A stretch of DNA of 64,000 bases from Rhizophagus clarus (taxonomy: Eukaryota; Glomeromycota; Glomeromycetes; Glomerales; Glomeraceae): the NCBI GenBank assembly GCA_015698045.1, contig BLAL01000189.1:62001-126000 (forward strand), read 5' to 3'. Both the position numbers and the translations under genes were made by a program. Below, piece after piece: positions 12,151 through 24,801 of the stretch. The notes beneath the pieces are model-generated. The model was not told the origin of the DNA, did no database searches, and saw nothing but the letters and a program-made list of their open reading frames with translations. How positions within the stretch are numbered: the first letter of the stretch is position 1; each line of letters opens with the position of its first letter.

Positions 12151-12909
12151 TCAATTTTTTTCTTTACTTGATTCTTCATACTTTCTTGTTTTAACCCTTC
12201 CACGTTTTACCAAGGCTTTGTAATGATCACGACATTGGTAACCATTCCTACCAGGTATAGCGAAAGAAAATTCTCCCCATGGTCCACGATGTCCAAATTC
12301 TTCCAATCGTTTCATAAACAATATATCCTCTTCTTCGGACCATTTCCCTTTTTTTTGAGGTTCATCTGAACAAACATGTCTAAATAGATGATAATTATTA
12401 TGTTCAATAAGATGCTTTTCTGACATTTCCACATTATCTATATTTGTATTCGAAATTGATTGTAAAATTGACGTAGTTGATGAAATTGGAGAAGTAGGTG
12501 AAGTAGGTGAATTGGAACTTGCGGATGATGATGAAGAACAAGCCAACGTTTCATCTAGTATTGAAGGAATAGGTGAGATGGTTTCAGCTTCTTCATTTCT
12601 ATACAGAGCTGCTATTTCCTTTTGCTCATCTGTAATAAAACGGTTTAAATACACTTTCAATTGGCGTTCTTTGATAATTTGTCGAATATCTTCAAGGTAT
12701 ATTGAAAAAGACATTTTATATAAAACTAAAGTTTCATCCCCAGCACAATCTTGTAACGCAATATCAATTTCTTCATAACTAGCAAAATTAAAAACTGATT
12801 TTATAAAATTTATCTTATGTTCTTTCATAGATTCATCCATTATTGAATTAACAACATCTCTATTGAACATATTGCTACTATTCTGCTTTTGAAGATATAT
12901 AAAAGACAT
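12151..12909 (-). CDS. Single SANT/Myb-domain protein, 252 aa
   Basis: Putative DNA- or chromatin-binding nuclear protein. A single Myb/SANT repeat lies at about residues 188-236: GKWSEEEDILFMKRL, then FGHRGPWGEFSFAI, then YQCRDHYKALVKRG. It has the three-helix spacing and an aromatic residue in each helix (W, W, Y). Residues about 35-75 (FASYEEIDIALQDCAGDETL) resemble a small UBA/CUE-like helical bundle; this is a weak call. A Ser/Pro/Thr-rich linker (residues about 120-150) joins the two. The gene is one open frame. The start at 12909 is preferred over 12963, because the upstream extension is encoded by a low-complexity AT repeat and contains a splice-acceptor-like CAG. It may be host-encoded or derived from a transposon; no terminal repeats were seen nearby. 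Confidence 0.7.
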   Translation of the reverse strand: MSFIYLQKQNSSNMFNRDVVNSIMDESMKEHKINFIKSVFNFASYEEIDIALQDCAGDETLVLYKMSFSIYLEDIRQIIKERQLKVYLNRFITDEQKEIAALYRNEEAETISPIPSILDETLACSSSSSASSNSPTSPTSPISSTTSILQSISNTNIDNVEMSEKHLIEHNNYHLFRHVCSDEPQKKGKWSEEEDILFMKRLEEFGHRGPWGEFSFAIPGRNGYQCRDHYKALVKRGRVKTRKYEESSKEKN

Positions 12910-15900
12910 GTTTCTTTTTAACCTGATAAAATAAAAATATATATATATATATTTTTTTATCACTTGTTATTATTGAGAAGTTATTATGTAATTTGTGTCA
13001 AAAAATTTTCAAACGATAGAAAAAAAAAAAAAAAAAAATATATGTATATCAGAATAGAGATCTTGATAAAGAAATATTGAAAGATCGTGTTGTTTAATAA
13101 GCTTGATCATCCAATAATATGCATTGTCTTATTATCTTTCCATTGTTTAAATATCAAACAGTTTCGTACTGTTATTTCTGATTATGAGTAAAAGTTTAGT
13201 TAAAAGAAGTTAAAATCATTAAAAAAAAATTTATATAAATATTCAAATCATGTAAGAACCCTTATCTGATATTAAAAAAAGCAAGAAGGTCCGTAAAAAA
13301 TGCAATATATATATATTTTTTGTTATTTGTAATAAACACATGTTCTTTTCCTAGTTTGATTTATTTGTCATTTCAGTTAATACAGAATATTTATTACCAA
13401 ACTTAATACTTATTATAATTATCTGTTACTAACTATCTTTATGACTCGTATTTTATGTATATAGTACTCCTTATTTATTATATAAGTAAAAAAAGGGTAT
13501 TAATTATCGGGATATCTGAGAAAGTTTGTGTGCAAATTCCTACTTTAAAAGCAATAAAGAAAAACTTTCATCATCTCCGTTTTTCTTTGGTTTGCCGTAA
13601 AGGGTAAGTTATTGTGGCACTCGGCAAAGTCAAAAATTTATCTTTTGTTAATATTGTTATTTTCCTTTATAAATATATATATCAACTCAGTCCTATCAAA
13701 TCGTGGGGGTGTACTTATAGAGAGAGAAATCATTTAGAAATCATAACTGAACCGGAGAAAGCACATAGTGCGTTTCAGTGTACTTAGAGAGTTGATTGCA
13801 AAGAAAAGAACATATAAGTAATCATTCCTTCATACTTCTTGGCATTTTTTTTTAAATAATCCTATATTTTTTTAACCCGTTCTTTCATTTTTTTTTTTTA
13901 ATCATAAAAAATTAATATACTTATCGATTGTTTTATAATAATTAGTTAAATACTACTCATAAAACAGGTGCCAAAATCTAAAGAAACATCCATGGAATAC
14001 TCAGTTTATTAATTCGCAACTTTATGATTATATGGTATTAATTATAATAAAATCTTTTGTTCCTTAAAGATTTTAATATTGATGTGAAACCTTTAATTGT
14101 CTGATAATTAGGCTCATTCATTACGAAAAAGCAAAATTACTGAGAAAATTTTTGATATCCAAGAATTTTGCGTTTAACATCCCATTTTAAAAAATTTTTC
14201 CTATTATATACCAGTATAATATATTTTTCATAATTTCTATGCCATCTTGACATATTGTCATATTTTTAGTATTCTTTTCTGAATCTATCTTTCTTTAAAC
14301 TGTTTAAATTTTTGTTGGATTGTAAATAATAAAGCAATTACGTACTACCAAAAATTATTAATAATCATATGATTATATTTACATGCAGTTGATCCGGTAG
14401 AAGGAGAGACACCTTTGTTATACCTGTGTTATTAGAGTACATAATTTGTATAATTCTAGATTGATAGAAACTAATCGGATCATTTAACGTATTGATTGCA
14501 TCTTGGGCAATATTGCATTCTGGCCAATTACCAAATTTAGAAGAATTTTTAATTAGTTTTAAGCTTTATAAAGAAATAAATTTTTTGATTGGCATAATTG
14601 GTGACAAAATTTAGTAACAAGTTGTTGGTCTTTTTTTTCAGCTAAATTTCCTTGATTTTTTTTTTTATACTAAACTTTATATAATAAATTCAATATGGTT
14701 AGAGGATCTCTGATTGTTTACAATCTATTCTATATCTACAAAAGTTAATTTAGAATTATAGGACTTAAAGTAGTTTTTTTTTTAATATCACAACAACCCG
14801 TTTTAGATGATAGAAATGTTCGTCAAAATGTGAGTTTCATAATACAATTTTGAAAATACGTATGCAATATATATATATGTGTGTATGTATTTCATAATTT
14901 AATTTAATATTTTGATATGACTGACTTTTATATTATAAAATTTAAATTTAAAATGATTATTCTGTAAATGTTTTTTTCTTATAAGATTTCGCACATTACA
15001 GACAGAGTTATGTAAACGGTTCACTATTTTAATAATTCAGAAATAACCTAGCTCAAAGACCAAATAATGAAATAAGGAAATATGCCACTTTTTGAGGGAA
15101 ATTTTACTACTTCGTTCTTTTCATATTTATAAAAAAAAAAAATTTTTTATAATAATGATTTATTTCGTTGCTAATTATATCGTGAATAATTTCATTACGT
15201 CTATGTTTATGACTTTATGTGCTGACGGCAATGATTATCAAACTGAATTTTTCTTACCAAAGTTATCAAACCAAGCAATGAAAAATCTCGGCTAACTTTT
15301 AACTTAATCATATAATAAAGAAGTAATACGTCTAAAATCACAGGTTTAGATCAAACTACATTATACAATTTTTGAGAAAGTAATAATAGTAATAATAATA
15401 AATAATTATACAAAAAAAAAAACAATCACCATTGGTAAACTTCAGTTAATTGATAAATTTCAGTTATTTCAGTTAAAATGAAATTTCAGTTAAGAGTTTA
15501 TATTTTGTTAAATAATAAATTTCAATTAAAATGAATTTATAATTGCGGTTACAGTATATTAATACATCTATCTATCAAAATTATTCAATGAAAAAATTAT
15601 ACGCGAATATTCTTCCTCCTTTGAGCGCTCCTTTCAGGTAATTTTCATTTACACTTTTCTATTTGTTCACGTTTCTCAGCTACCATCATTAATCTAGTGA
15701 TGTTAATGAGAAAATAAAAATGCGCATTTCTATAAGAAAACTTTACTTTATAACAATATTTAAATAACATTTCCGAGGAAATTTATTAACATCATAAGAA
15801 GTAAGCAACGTATGCCTATTCGTGAATATTTGCGTTTCCGTTCTCATCAGAATATATGTCAGAATATTAATGATTGGGACAAATTAAAAAAAAAAGATCA

Positions 15901-17569
15901 TGAAATTTAAAATGTTATTTAGTATGTTTGTATGACTAATAGTTTAGATGAACGAAAAGCCAGTATGATCTTTAAGCATTAAATAAAACATCATTTCACT
16001 TATTAAAACGAAACTACAGTATCGTATTGAAGCTGATCTAAAATACTAATAATTTTAATCTCTGTAGGAACTGAAAGAAAGCCAAAAGAGTTAGTGAAGA
16101 TATACTACTGATATACTCCCTTCGTTAATATAGAAAATCCAATGGTTATAGAACGTTCTGTATCACATATAATAATCCGTAAAGTCGGAAAAACTGAGTG
16201 TATACCGTTAACAGACCTTAAATATTAGTGAGAGATATTCAAGCTTAGCCTCTCAGTCAACTTTTTAAATCCTTTGAGTGAGTTTCCATCATTCATGACA
16301 AATGCAGCCTGATTGAAAACCTCTACAGGAACTACAGTGTACAGTGAATCAGTGAAAAAAGTCATCCTTATTTTTTTGTCGGCGCAAACCATTTTATAAT
16401 ATATTAGTTCAGATTTCAATTTTTGGAACACCAGATTCAAAAAGACATTGAGCAAACTTTAAAGAAAATCATAAAAATTCCTTTTTCCATAATAAGAATT
16501 CAAAATTATATCTGTCATTTAAGAAAAAAGAGCTTATAAATCAATTTTTTTCTCTTATTTTTTTTTTTTTAAAATACACTTCACATAGTGCAGAGCTATA
16601 AATTGAATGTAATATTTCAAGTTTCTTTTCAGTATCGGGATTCTTATAAAAAGGTTGTCTTTTGAACAATTGAAAAGGTGAATTAAAAAGATCATAAATT
16701 TTATTTACAAAAACACAAATTTTTATTAAAATAATCTTAGAATTTTATTAAATAAAAGCTATATTTTATTTTTTCCCGCAGGTTACGCTTAAAAAAAGCA
16801 TTTTTTTAATTAACACATTCATTTTTGTTAAACTCGGTAAAACTCAGAATAAGGCAAAATTAGATTCGTTGAGTGCAGCGGTGTAGGATTCCCTTCCCCA
16901 AACTTTAAAAGATTTTTACAATAAACATTGTTGGACATTGTTGTACGTACTTGGAATCGTGTGTGTTAAATAATACGAAATAAGTGTACAAATTATACAA
17001 ATTACAATAAAAATATATCATTTATATTTAAATAATGGATTTATTTATTGGTTTTTTTTAACAAATCATATACATAATATATAATAAATAATGAAAAAAA
17101 ATTATTTACTTTGTATTGTTAAAAAAAAAAAAAATTCCCACCCAAAGAACTTTCTTTTTTTGGATTTTCGAATTTTCTTCCTTTTTTTTGGGTTTTTTTT
17201 TTTAAAAAATATATGCGTTATATGCACTATATGCACCGAACACACCCCCCAAATTCACACTAATTTTTGAATGATGTGGAATGATGTGGAATGCTGTGGA
17301 ATGCTGTGGATGATAACGAATGATTATGATAAATTACAGTAGATGGAATATAAATGGTAATGTATAATAAAAGGGAGAAAAAAGGGTAATTACCTAATAA
17401 TGATAATTCAAAAAAAATTTTTTTAAAAAGAAAGGAAAGATTGATTATCACCTGATATCAATTCAGGTAATAAAAATTAATTATAATTATTGTCTGTTTA
17501 AAAATTCTATCCAAAAAAAAAAAAAAGTTTTAAGAAAAAAAAAAAATATCCTTGTATCTATTATTCTTT
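12910..17569. other. Long intergenic region without supported genes
   Basis: About 4.7 kb of AT-rich DNA. The open frames at 15092-15295 and 16225-16455 have no recognisable motif. A minus-strand piece at about 14560-14390 (SKFGNWPECNIAQDAINTL) is open for some 55 codons and could be an exon relic. A TGGAATGATG/TGGAATGCTG repeat lies at 17275-17312. Confidence 0.4.
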
Positions 17570-20500
17570 CTATATCGTGTTTCCACAACCTCCATTTACA
17601 TTCTGTGATTGACTTGATGTTGATAATGATTGATGAGATTGTTGATTATTATTTATTATTGAAGCTGTGGTATTGGATATTGTTGGTGTTGTATTTACAT
17701 TTTTACAACCATTATTTCGTGTTATATATCTCATCAAAGCATCTCTAAGATCTTCTTTCTTTGCTGGTTTCGATACAAAATCATTCATACCACTTTCTAT
17801 ACAACGGAATCGATCATACCATAATGCATTTGCTAATTTAAAAAAAAGAAATTTTCAATACATATCCTTATAATTTTGTAATACTTATATATTTATGTAT
17901 ATATTTATTTATAAAAAAGTTATCTTACCTGTTAATGCAATAATCCACGGTCGTCTTAAATCTTGGGAAATAGCTCGAATTTGTTCGGTGGTTTGAAATC
18001 CGTCCATATCAGCCATCATAATATCCATAAATATAACATCATATTCTTTTTCTTCACATTTACTTATAGCAATCTTTCCATTCGCCGCGATTTCACATTT
18101 CTGATTTAATTTTTCAAGTATACGCGATGTAACCATCTAACAATAAATAACAAAAATAAATATGTATTGTGCTATTCCGATTCCATATTGGATTATGAAA
18201 AAAAAATTGTAAGTTCGTAACTAACCTGATTTATGACATTATCTTCAACAACCAGTACTCTTAATCTAGGTATATCAGTTTCAATATTACCAATATTATC
18301 GAACTTAGGACGTTCAGGCGGAGTAGTATTTGACAATGTTTCAAACTTAGACATATCAAATGAAAGTGGTAATGTGGCTGTACGTCTTATTGGTTCTATT
18401 ATAGGTGAAGAATTTTCATTCTCTGAAGATTTAGTAACTAAGGATGCAGGTAAATTGGTGGTCGATGCAGAATTTTTTCGATTGTATCCTGGACGATCAC
18501 CCGATAAAGATATTCTACGTTGTTTACTCGTTATATTATGATGAGAATATGTATCATCCTGACCACTGCCTAAATCTATTAAAGGTAATTCCTCTTCTTT
18601 TTGAGTGTCATTGTTTTGTGATATTATCTCGTTACTAAAATCACTTTCATATGAATCATTATAATTGTCATTATTATTCGTTCCAGCGGATCCAGACATT
18701 ACTGATGTCGAATTCAAATTTTCACCACTTTCCTTTGATTCTAAAAACTTGAGCATAGGTTTAAATTTCACAGGAAGAGAAGAAAATGTTATATTATCTC
18801 CTTCTATTTCAAATGATTTAATAGATCTTTGAAGTGATGTATTTACTAATACCATTATCGGTATTTTTGACAATTTATCTTTTATTCCATTTTTTAAAAG
18901 TCCGACCTCATTATTTTCAATCAATAATTGAATATCTATTATTAAAGCGTCTTGTCCTCTAAGGAAATCAACATCATCAATAATTTGTTTTAAAGAAGTG
19001 AAAAATTTTGGAGGTCTCTGTAAACAACATTGACTTAATGTTTGTCTGAGGCCGATCAAGTTATTCTCATGTTTCTCTAAAATGGATAATGATTTTTGAC
19101 GTGAAGATGGTGATAAACTTGGATATATTGGACTCTTCGGATCAACATCAAGATCAACATAAAATATCATTCTTGTTCCACTACTCGCTGAAGTATTTTT
19201 TTCAACAGTAATATCTCCGTTCATTAATTTAACCAACTTTCTAACAATTGCTAATCCAAGACCTAAATAAAACAAAAATTTATTAACGAAACGAAAAGAA
19301 AATATAAGGTTCATATGATTTTTTTTTACCTGTTCCACCGTATCTACGTGTAATACTTGCATCGGCTTGTGAAAATTTCTCGAATAATTTCGGTAAAACT
19401 TCATCTGATATACCTTTAATATATTATATACATGTTATATTTCAAAAAGAATAAATAATGAATATTCCTTAATTCCTTAACCGGTCTGCCGCTTTAATAC
19501 TTACCGATACCCGTATCTGTGACTTCAGCTTTAATCCTAATTTTTCTGTCATTGTTTTTATCAATGTATTCACCAAAAACTGTTATCATAACATCGCCAT
19601 CCGCTTGAGTGAATTTACAGGCATTTGACAAAAGATTCACAATAATTTGTCTAAATCTAGTCATATCTCCTACAACGTTATAAGGCACACTCTTATCTAT
19701 GACGTAGTTGATACGAGGTCTAGAAGCTTCCTGTCCTTGAAGTGCCACTATGTCTAATGAAGTTTCGACAGCATCTTGCACACAAAAAGGTACTCGTTCC
19801 AAATGCAACTGTTCTTCTTCATATTTTGAGAAATCTAGAACATTATTAATAATTGTTATCAACATATCACCACTCTTTCTGATAATTTCCAACATGTCTC
19901 GCACTTCAGCCATTTCTTGATTTGATAAATATGGCATTTCCAGTAACATTGAAGTTAAAGCGAATATTGCATAAAGAGGTGTTCTCATTTCATGAGACAT
20001 AACTAATTAAAATGTAATTATAATTATATTATTTAACATGAAAAGCGGATTTTTTTTTTTTGGTATAATAAAGATTAAATATTTCAATTACCTGCTAAGA
20101 ATTCACGATGTGCCTACAAAGTATATATATATGTTATATAATAAGTAAGGTGATTATATTAAATAATTAAAAACAAAAATTTTTTTTTTTTTGTTTATAC
20201 CTGAATGGCAGAAGCTTCTTTTCTAGCTTGAATTAATGCCTCGTTTTGTTCAAAAAGTTGGTTAATGCGAATCTAAAACGAAAGAACAATTTTATAAGAA
20301 ATTATAGTGGTTACTTGTTACCAAAAGAAAAAAAAAATTTTTTTTACCTTATCTTGTTCGATTAAGTTAGCTTGGGCCAGAGCGATAGAAATTTGTTCAG
20401 CTAAATCTGTCAAGAATATTCGCGTATTTACCCATTTTTCTTGTGCCAAATATTCAACTTGATCCCAATTTTGAATTACGATTATACCATTTTCATTTTC

Positions 20501-22193
20501 GGATATCGTGATTGGAACAAGAATAATCTTTTTTTTTTTTTTAATAAAATTTAATTATTTTATTTCGAATAAAATATATATATATATATATATATAGATA
20601 GATAGATAAAATTACCTTATTTATCTTTTGGTAATCTCCTTCCAAATATAAGTTTGTAAATTCTTTATCATCCATACCGAGTATAGTAGCCATACGTTTT
20701 TCGATAGTAGAATAAATAGCACTACATTCGGGATTTAATTGAGAATTTACGTTTGAAGAGGATTCCGATCCACTCACATAATCTGCTGCACTCCTCCATC
20801 CTTCAAATTTAATTTTATTAGTTTTACTAGTGAAAATTTGACATCGATCAGCTTCCAAAATACCGCATAGTTGAACTGCAGTGTTAAAATAAATTATTTC
20901 TTTGGACAAAGTAGCACGAATAGCATGTGTGATACGTCTAAAATCTGTCATTATTTGATTTTCATCGCGTAAATTATTTTCTGCCATTAATCTTACAGCA
21001 ATTTCATCTTTATATTGAACTGCCCTTATTGGCAATTCAAGAGCTTTTGGAATGATTACAGTCAATGCTCCAGCAGTAAAAAGGGAAACAATAGCACAAA
21101 TTACTTTTATAATCGCAGAAAGCACGTGCGTTTGATACCATGCCATCCAGGAGGCAATAATATGAGTTGTACCGCACAATATAATGAAAGCACAAAATAA
21201 ACCGAAAACTAAAGGAAAAGGAAGTTTCGGAGCTAATTGATAATGAAGGACAAAAAGGAATTGAAATGTCATTTTTTTTTATACATATAATAATAAAAAA
21301 AAAAAAAACAATAAATAAATAAATAGTGTTTAAACAAATAAAAATTTATTTGTTTTGAATACGTCACAGTCATGTGATTACCTTTTCTCATGAAGTACAT
21401 TAGTTGAAATGGAATAGTGTAATAAGCGAAAGCGATTGATAGATCAACTATACATATAAACCACGCGAGACCTTCATCTAACAAAAAAAAAATATATATA
21501 TAGTTAGGTATTTTTATTTTAAAGGAAAAGAAAGTTTTAAATTCAAAATTTTTTTTTTTAGCAAATATTCTACGTAATTAGTAACAGGTAATGTACGATG
21601 ACATCTTTATACGGGAAAATCCGGACTTACTTATTGGCATGAGACAACGTTCACCTTCTACAGTAAGAAGATCATTATTTTTAGGCCATCTATTGATATT
21701 ACCAAATTGAAGTGTTTCAAAATGATATTCCCGGCAATAACCGTTCCGAGGAAATGATACTGATAAAAAAAATTAGGTTAAAGAAAGGTAAAAAAATAAA
21801 GAAAGAAAGGGAAAAAAAAGTAAAATATAAAAATTAAAACATACCAGTTCTAATCAGACCGATTCCTGGTATATTATTTAATTGAGTGGACATCAAAATT
21901 CGTTCACTATTACTAATTACTAAATAAGTACTAGGTACCGTATCAACGCTAACAGAATTCTCCATTCTTACAAAAAAAGTGATCATGTTTGGTTCGCTAA
22001 ACCAATGACCACCAGTAAATAGTAAACGATTCGGTGGAATTTTTGAAAGGGTAGTATTATTTGAAGGTATTATCGTATCATTCTTTTGTGTAGCTTGTGG
22101 AGTTGGAATGGCAGATACAGGAAACATAACGTAACATAATAAATTCATTAAAAACAGACAAGATAATAAAGATATCGATAAAAAGCGAGCCAT
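17570..22193 (-). CDS. Ethylene-receptor-like hybrid histidine kinase, 12 exons, 1184 aa
   Basis: Predicted membrane sensor kinase with a plant ethylene-receptor sensor. Exons: 22193-21845, 21759-21631, 21477-21382, 21232-20616, 20527-20348, 20272-20201, 20113-20092 (22 nt), 20002-19505, 19413-19330, 19262-18226, 18136-17929, 17832-17570; all joins keep phase. Order: signal peptide (about 1-28), unique ectodomain (about 30-160), three-helix ethylene-binding domain (about 160-245), GAF-like region (about 255-450), HisKA with [12 protein letters not shown] (His492), HATPase ([25 protein letters not shown]), Ser/Asn-rich linker, receiver ([13 protein letters not shown] with Asp1066, SKP Lys), Asn/Ser-rich tail. 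Ethylene-sensor residues match Arabidopsis ETR1: Asp171, Tyr178, Ile181, Pro182, Ile208, Cys211 and His215 correspond to D25, Y32, I35, P36, I62, C65 and H69, with identical spacing. Cys65 and His69 hold the copper cofactor in ETR1. A phosphorelay to an HPt protein is expected. Ethylene binding itself is inference. Confidence 0.92.
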
Positions 22194-24801
22194 AATGTAT
22201 TATTTTTTTCTTCTTTCCAAATAAAAAATGATATCTGATTTTTGATAATTAAATCCCACGATTATAAAAGGGAGGTAAAAGAGAGAAGAAAAAAATCGCA
22301 AAAAGGATGCGGAAGAAAAGAGGAAAGGAAAAAATTTTTTTTTTTTTTTTTTTTGGAATGATGAAAATATATCATCATTATGTATTTTTATAATATTTAT
22401 ATCCGATGTTTTTTTGTAACATCATAGTACATTAATTAATTGCTTAAAAGTAAATATAATGTACGACCATCAATCATTTCATGAGACGAATATGAATTCA
22501 TTAAGAATTTTTGGGAATAAGATTATCGAGAAAAATTAAAAAAGTAAAATATTGATAAGTTAAATTTTTTTAAATAAGGATCCTAAAAAAAGGAATTTTC
22601 AATAATCAATGCTTGATTATAAAGCAAGTATATGTGCATTTTTAAATTTTAAATTTTCAAAAAAAACCTTAAACAACTTGTCTTGTTATTCCCCTTTGTT
22701 AAAATTATATTGGATAATTTAAATAAAGAGTAACATATTCGTATTATATTAGTAAAAGATCAACGCTTACGTATTTACGCCTAAAGTTCACGTGACAAGA
22801 AGAATGGAAGTAGGACAAGTGGACAAGTGGCCACTTTACCAAAAAATCATTTATCAATAAGGGCCCCATTCATCCGGTTTAAGAAAACAACCATGAAAAC
22901 ATGAAAAGAATTACTTTGTGCAACAAAAACATTTTTATTATAATAAAAATAAAAACTCCAAAAAAAAAAAAAATTACTTAAAAAATTTTTTTTTTTTCTT
23001 TTTAAAAAAGAAAAACACTACGTAATTGTTACTTGTACAATTAGGTCCCGTTTTTTCTTTTAATCGGGAAATCCGGCCGAACTTTAAATTTTTTATAAAA
23101 TTTAATAACTCGAACAGTATGCATGGGTACATTTTTGTTATACCCTTAAAGAAGAATTTCATTGGTACTCTTATAAAGAAACAAATTGATGATCAAATTT
23201 CTTTAAAAAGGAGATAAAATCAAAATATAATAATTTATTATTATTATTGTTATAAATGAATTTTTAACTTGAAGCAGAGTAATTGATATTTATCTTTCAC
23301 TTTTAAACAACAAATAAGGGAAAACCGCGTTAATTTCACTTAACGACCAATCAACGAATCAAGTGTGTGATTTGATACGTTATAAAAAAAATTCATGTTG
23401 AAGAGATATTTTAATACATAAACAGGTTTTCTGTTTTTTAAGTTGAGTTACGTTACTTTTCTTTGTTACGTTACGTTACGTTATGTTACATTACGTTACA
23501 TATAATTAATGACGTGAAAAATATTTTTATTTTCGTAAATTTATTTTGACAAATGAATATCATTTTTATTAAGTTTTGAATTTAACCAAAATTTGTTCCA
23601 AAACTGATTTATTTTTTTGCAAAATATAACGAAATTTAACTAGATGATCATCACACCTAAGATAACTACCATGCGGGTGGTTTCAAAGTCAAAAAATTAT
23701 GAGGTTATGTATTTACTGCATTAGAATTATTAATTACGTGTTTCATTTCATTTAATTCGCAGTAATTTTCCGAAAAGTTGCGTTACATTGTTATTATTGT
23801 AATACTGCATATTTGGTGTTTCTTTTGTGTTTGAGAAAGTTTAGGTTTATTTAATTTACCCGATTTCTCGGTACTTCAATTTTACCTCGCTTAATTGCTT
23901 GTGATTTGAATGAAATCTATTCAAAAACGGAATAAAGAAATAAATAGTAATTATTATAGTATAATTACTATTAATACAAGAATACATGCATTTGCATCTA
24001 TCTTCAAATTCCTTAAAATAATTATCAAAAACCTTTTTCCAGATTTTTCAAGAATTTCAAGTGAAAATTATATAAAAACCGGATTCTAAAAAACCTTGGC
24101 AAAATTTAAATGACATCATATGAAATTATTCTTATCTTCATTTTTGATTTGTCCATATAATTGAGTTGTAACGTAATATAATAATGAAGCAAATCTTTGA
24201 AATAAATCATTGTGAATTTTTTGTATACTGTACATGTGCCAATTAATCTCCAATCATTTTAACTACTTTTATCATTGACCTTTTTGATTAATAAACAAAT
24301 ATTGAAATTTTAAAGATCGGTACCATAGTTACCATGGTTGTTGTAATCTGCTGATCTACAAGCGAATCCAAACTTTAATAAACGAAGCCATTAAATTGGT
24401 AACAAGTAAAGTTAAAGGAAAGTGTCTCTTGCCAGGTATTAGGAATAACATTCGAATTACTTTAGAATTATCAATTCGGATAACAATTCAATTCGGAAAA
24501 CATTTCGGTTTATTCATTCCTTCTCTATTTCTCAAAATATTTATGCTAACAATACATTCATTTATTTCAAAGTCATGTGAACATCGGGAAAAACGCGTTT
24601 CACTCTGTTGATACTCTGCACTGTGAATCATACACTTACTTCAAAATGCAAGTTATTACGCACTTTATCTTATGGCTTTTCTTGTCTGTCATTTTATTGC
24701 AAAATTTTTCTTTTTATTGAAAATTAGAAACGATTTCAAAAAATTTTTTTTAAAAGAAAAAAGTTTTCCTTTTTAAAGATAATTTCTTAAATCATAATCA
24801 A
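22194..24801. other. Intergenic region
   Basis: No supported gene. It contains the probable promoter of the histidine kinase next to 22194, a poly-T run at 22326-22355, and a degenerate TTACG pentamer repeat at about 23463-23500. The open frame at 24396-24611 shows no motif. Confidence 0.4.

Noticed and set aside
14390-14570. Open minus-strand stretch SKFGNWPECNIAQDAINTL
   Set aside because: Reads like an exon, but no flanking exons or recognisable family were found; kept only as a note in the intergenic entry.
16225-16455. 76-codon minus-strand open frame
   Set aside because: No motif, no convincing splice context, and surrounded by noncoding DNA.
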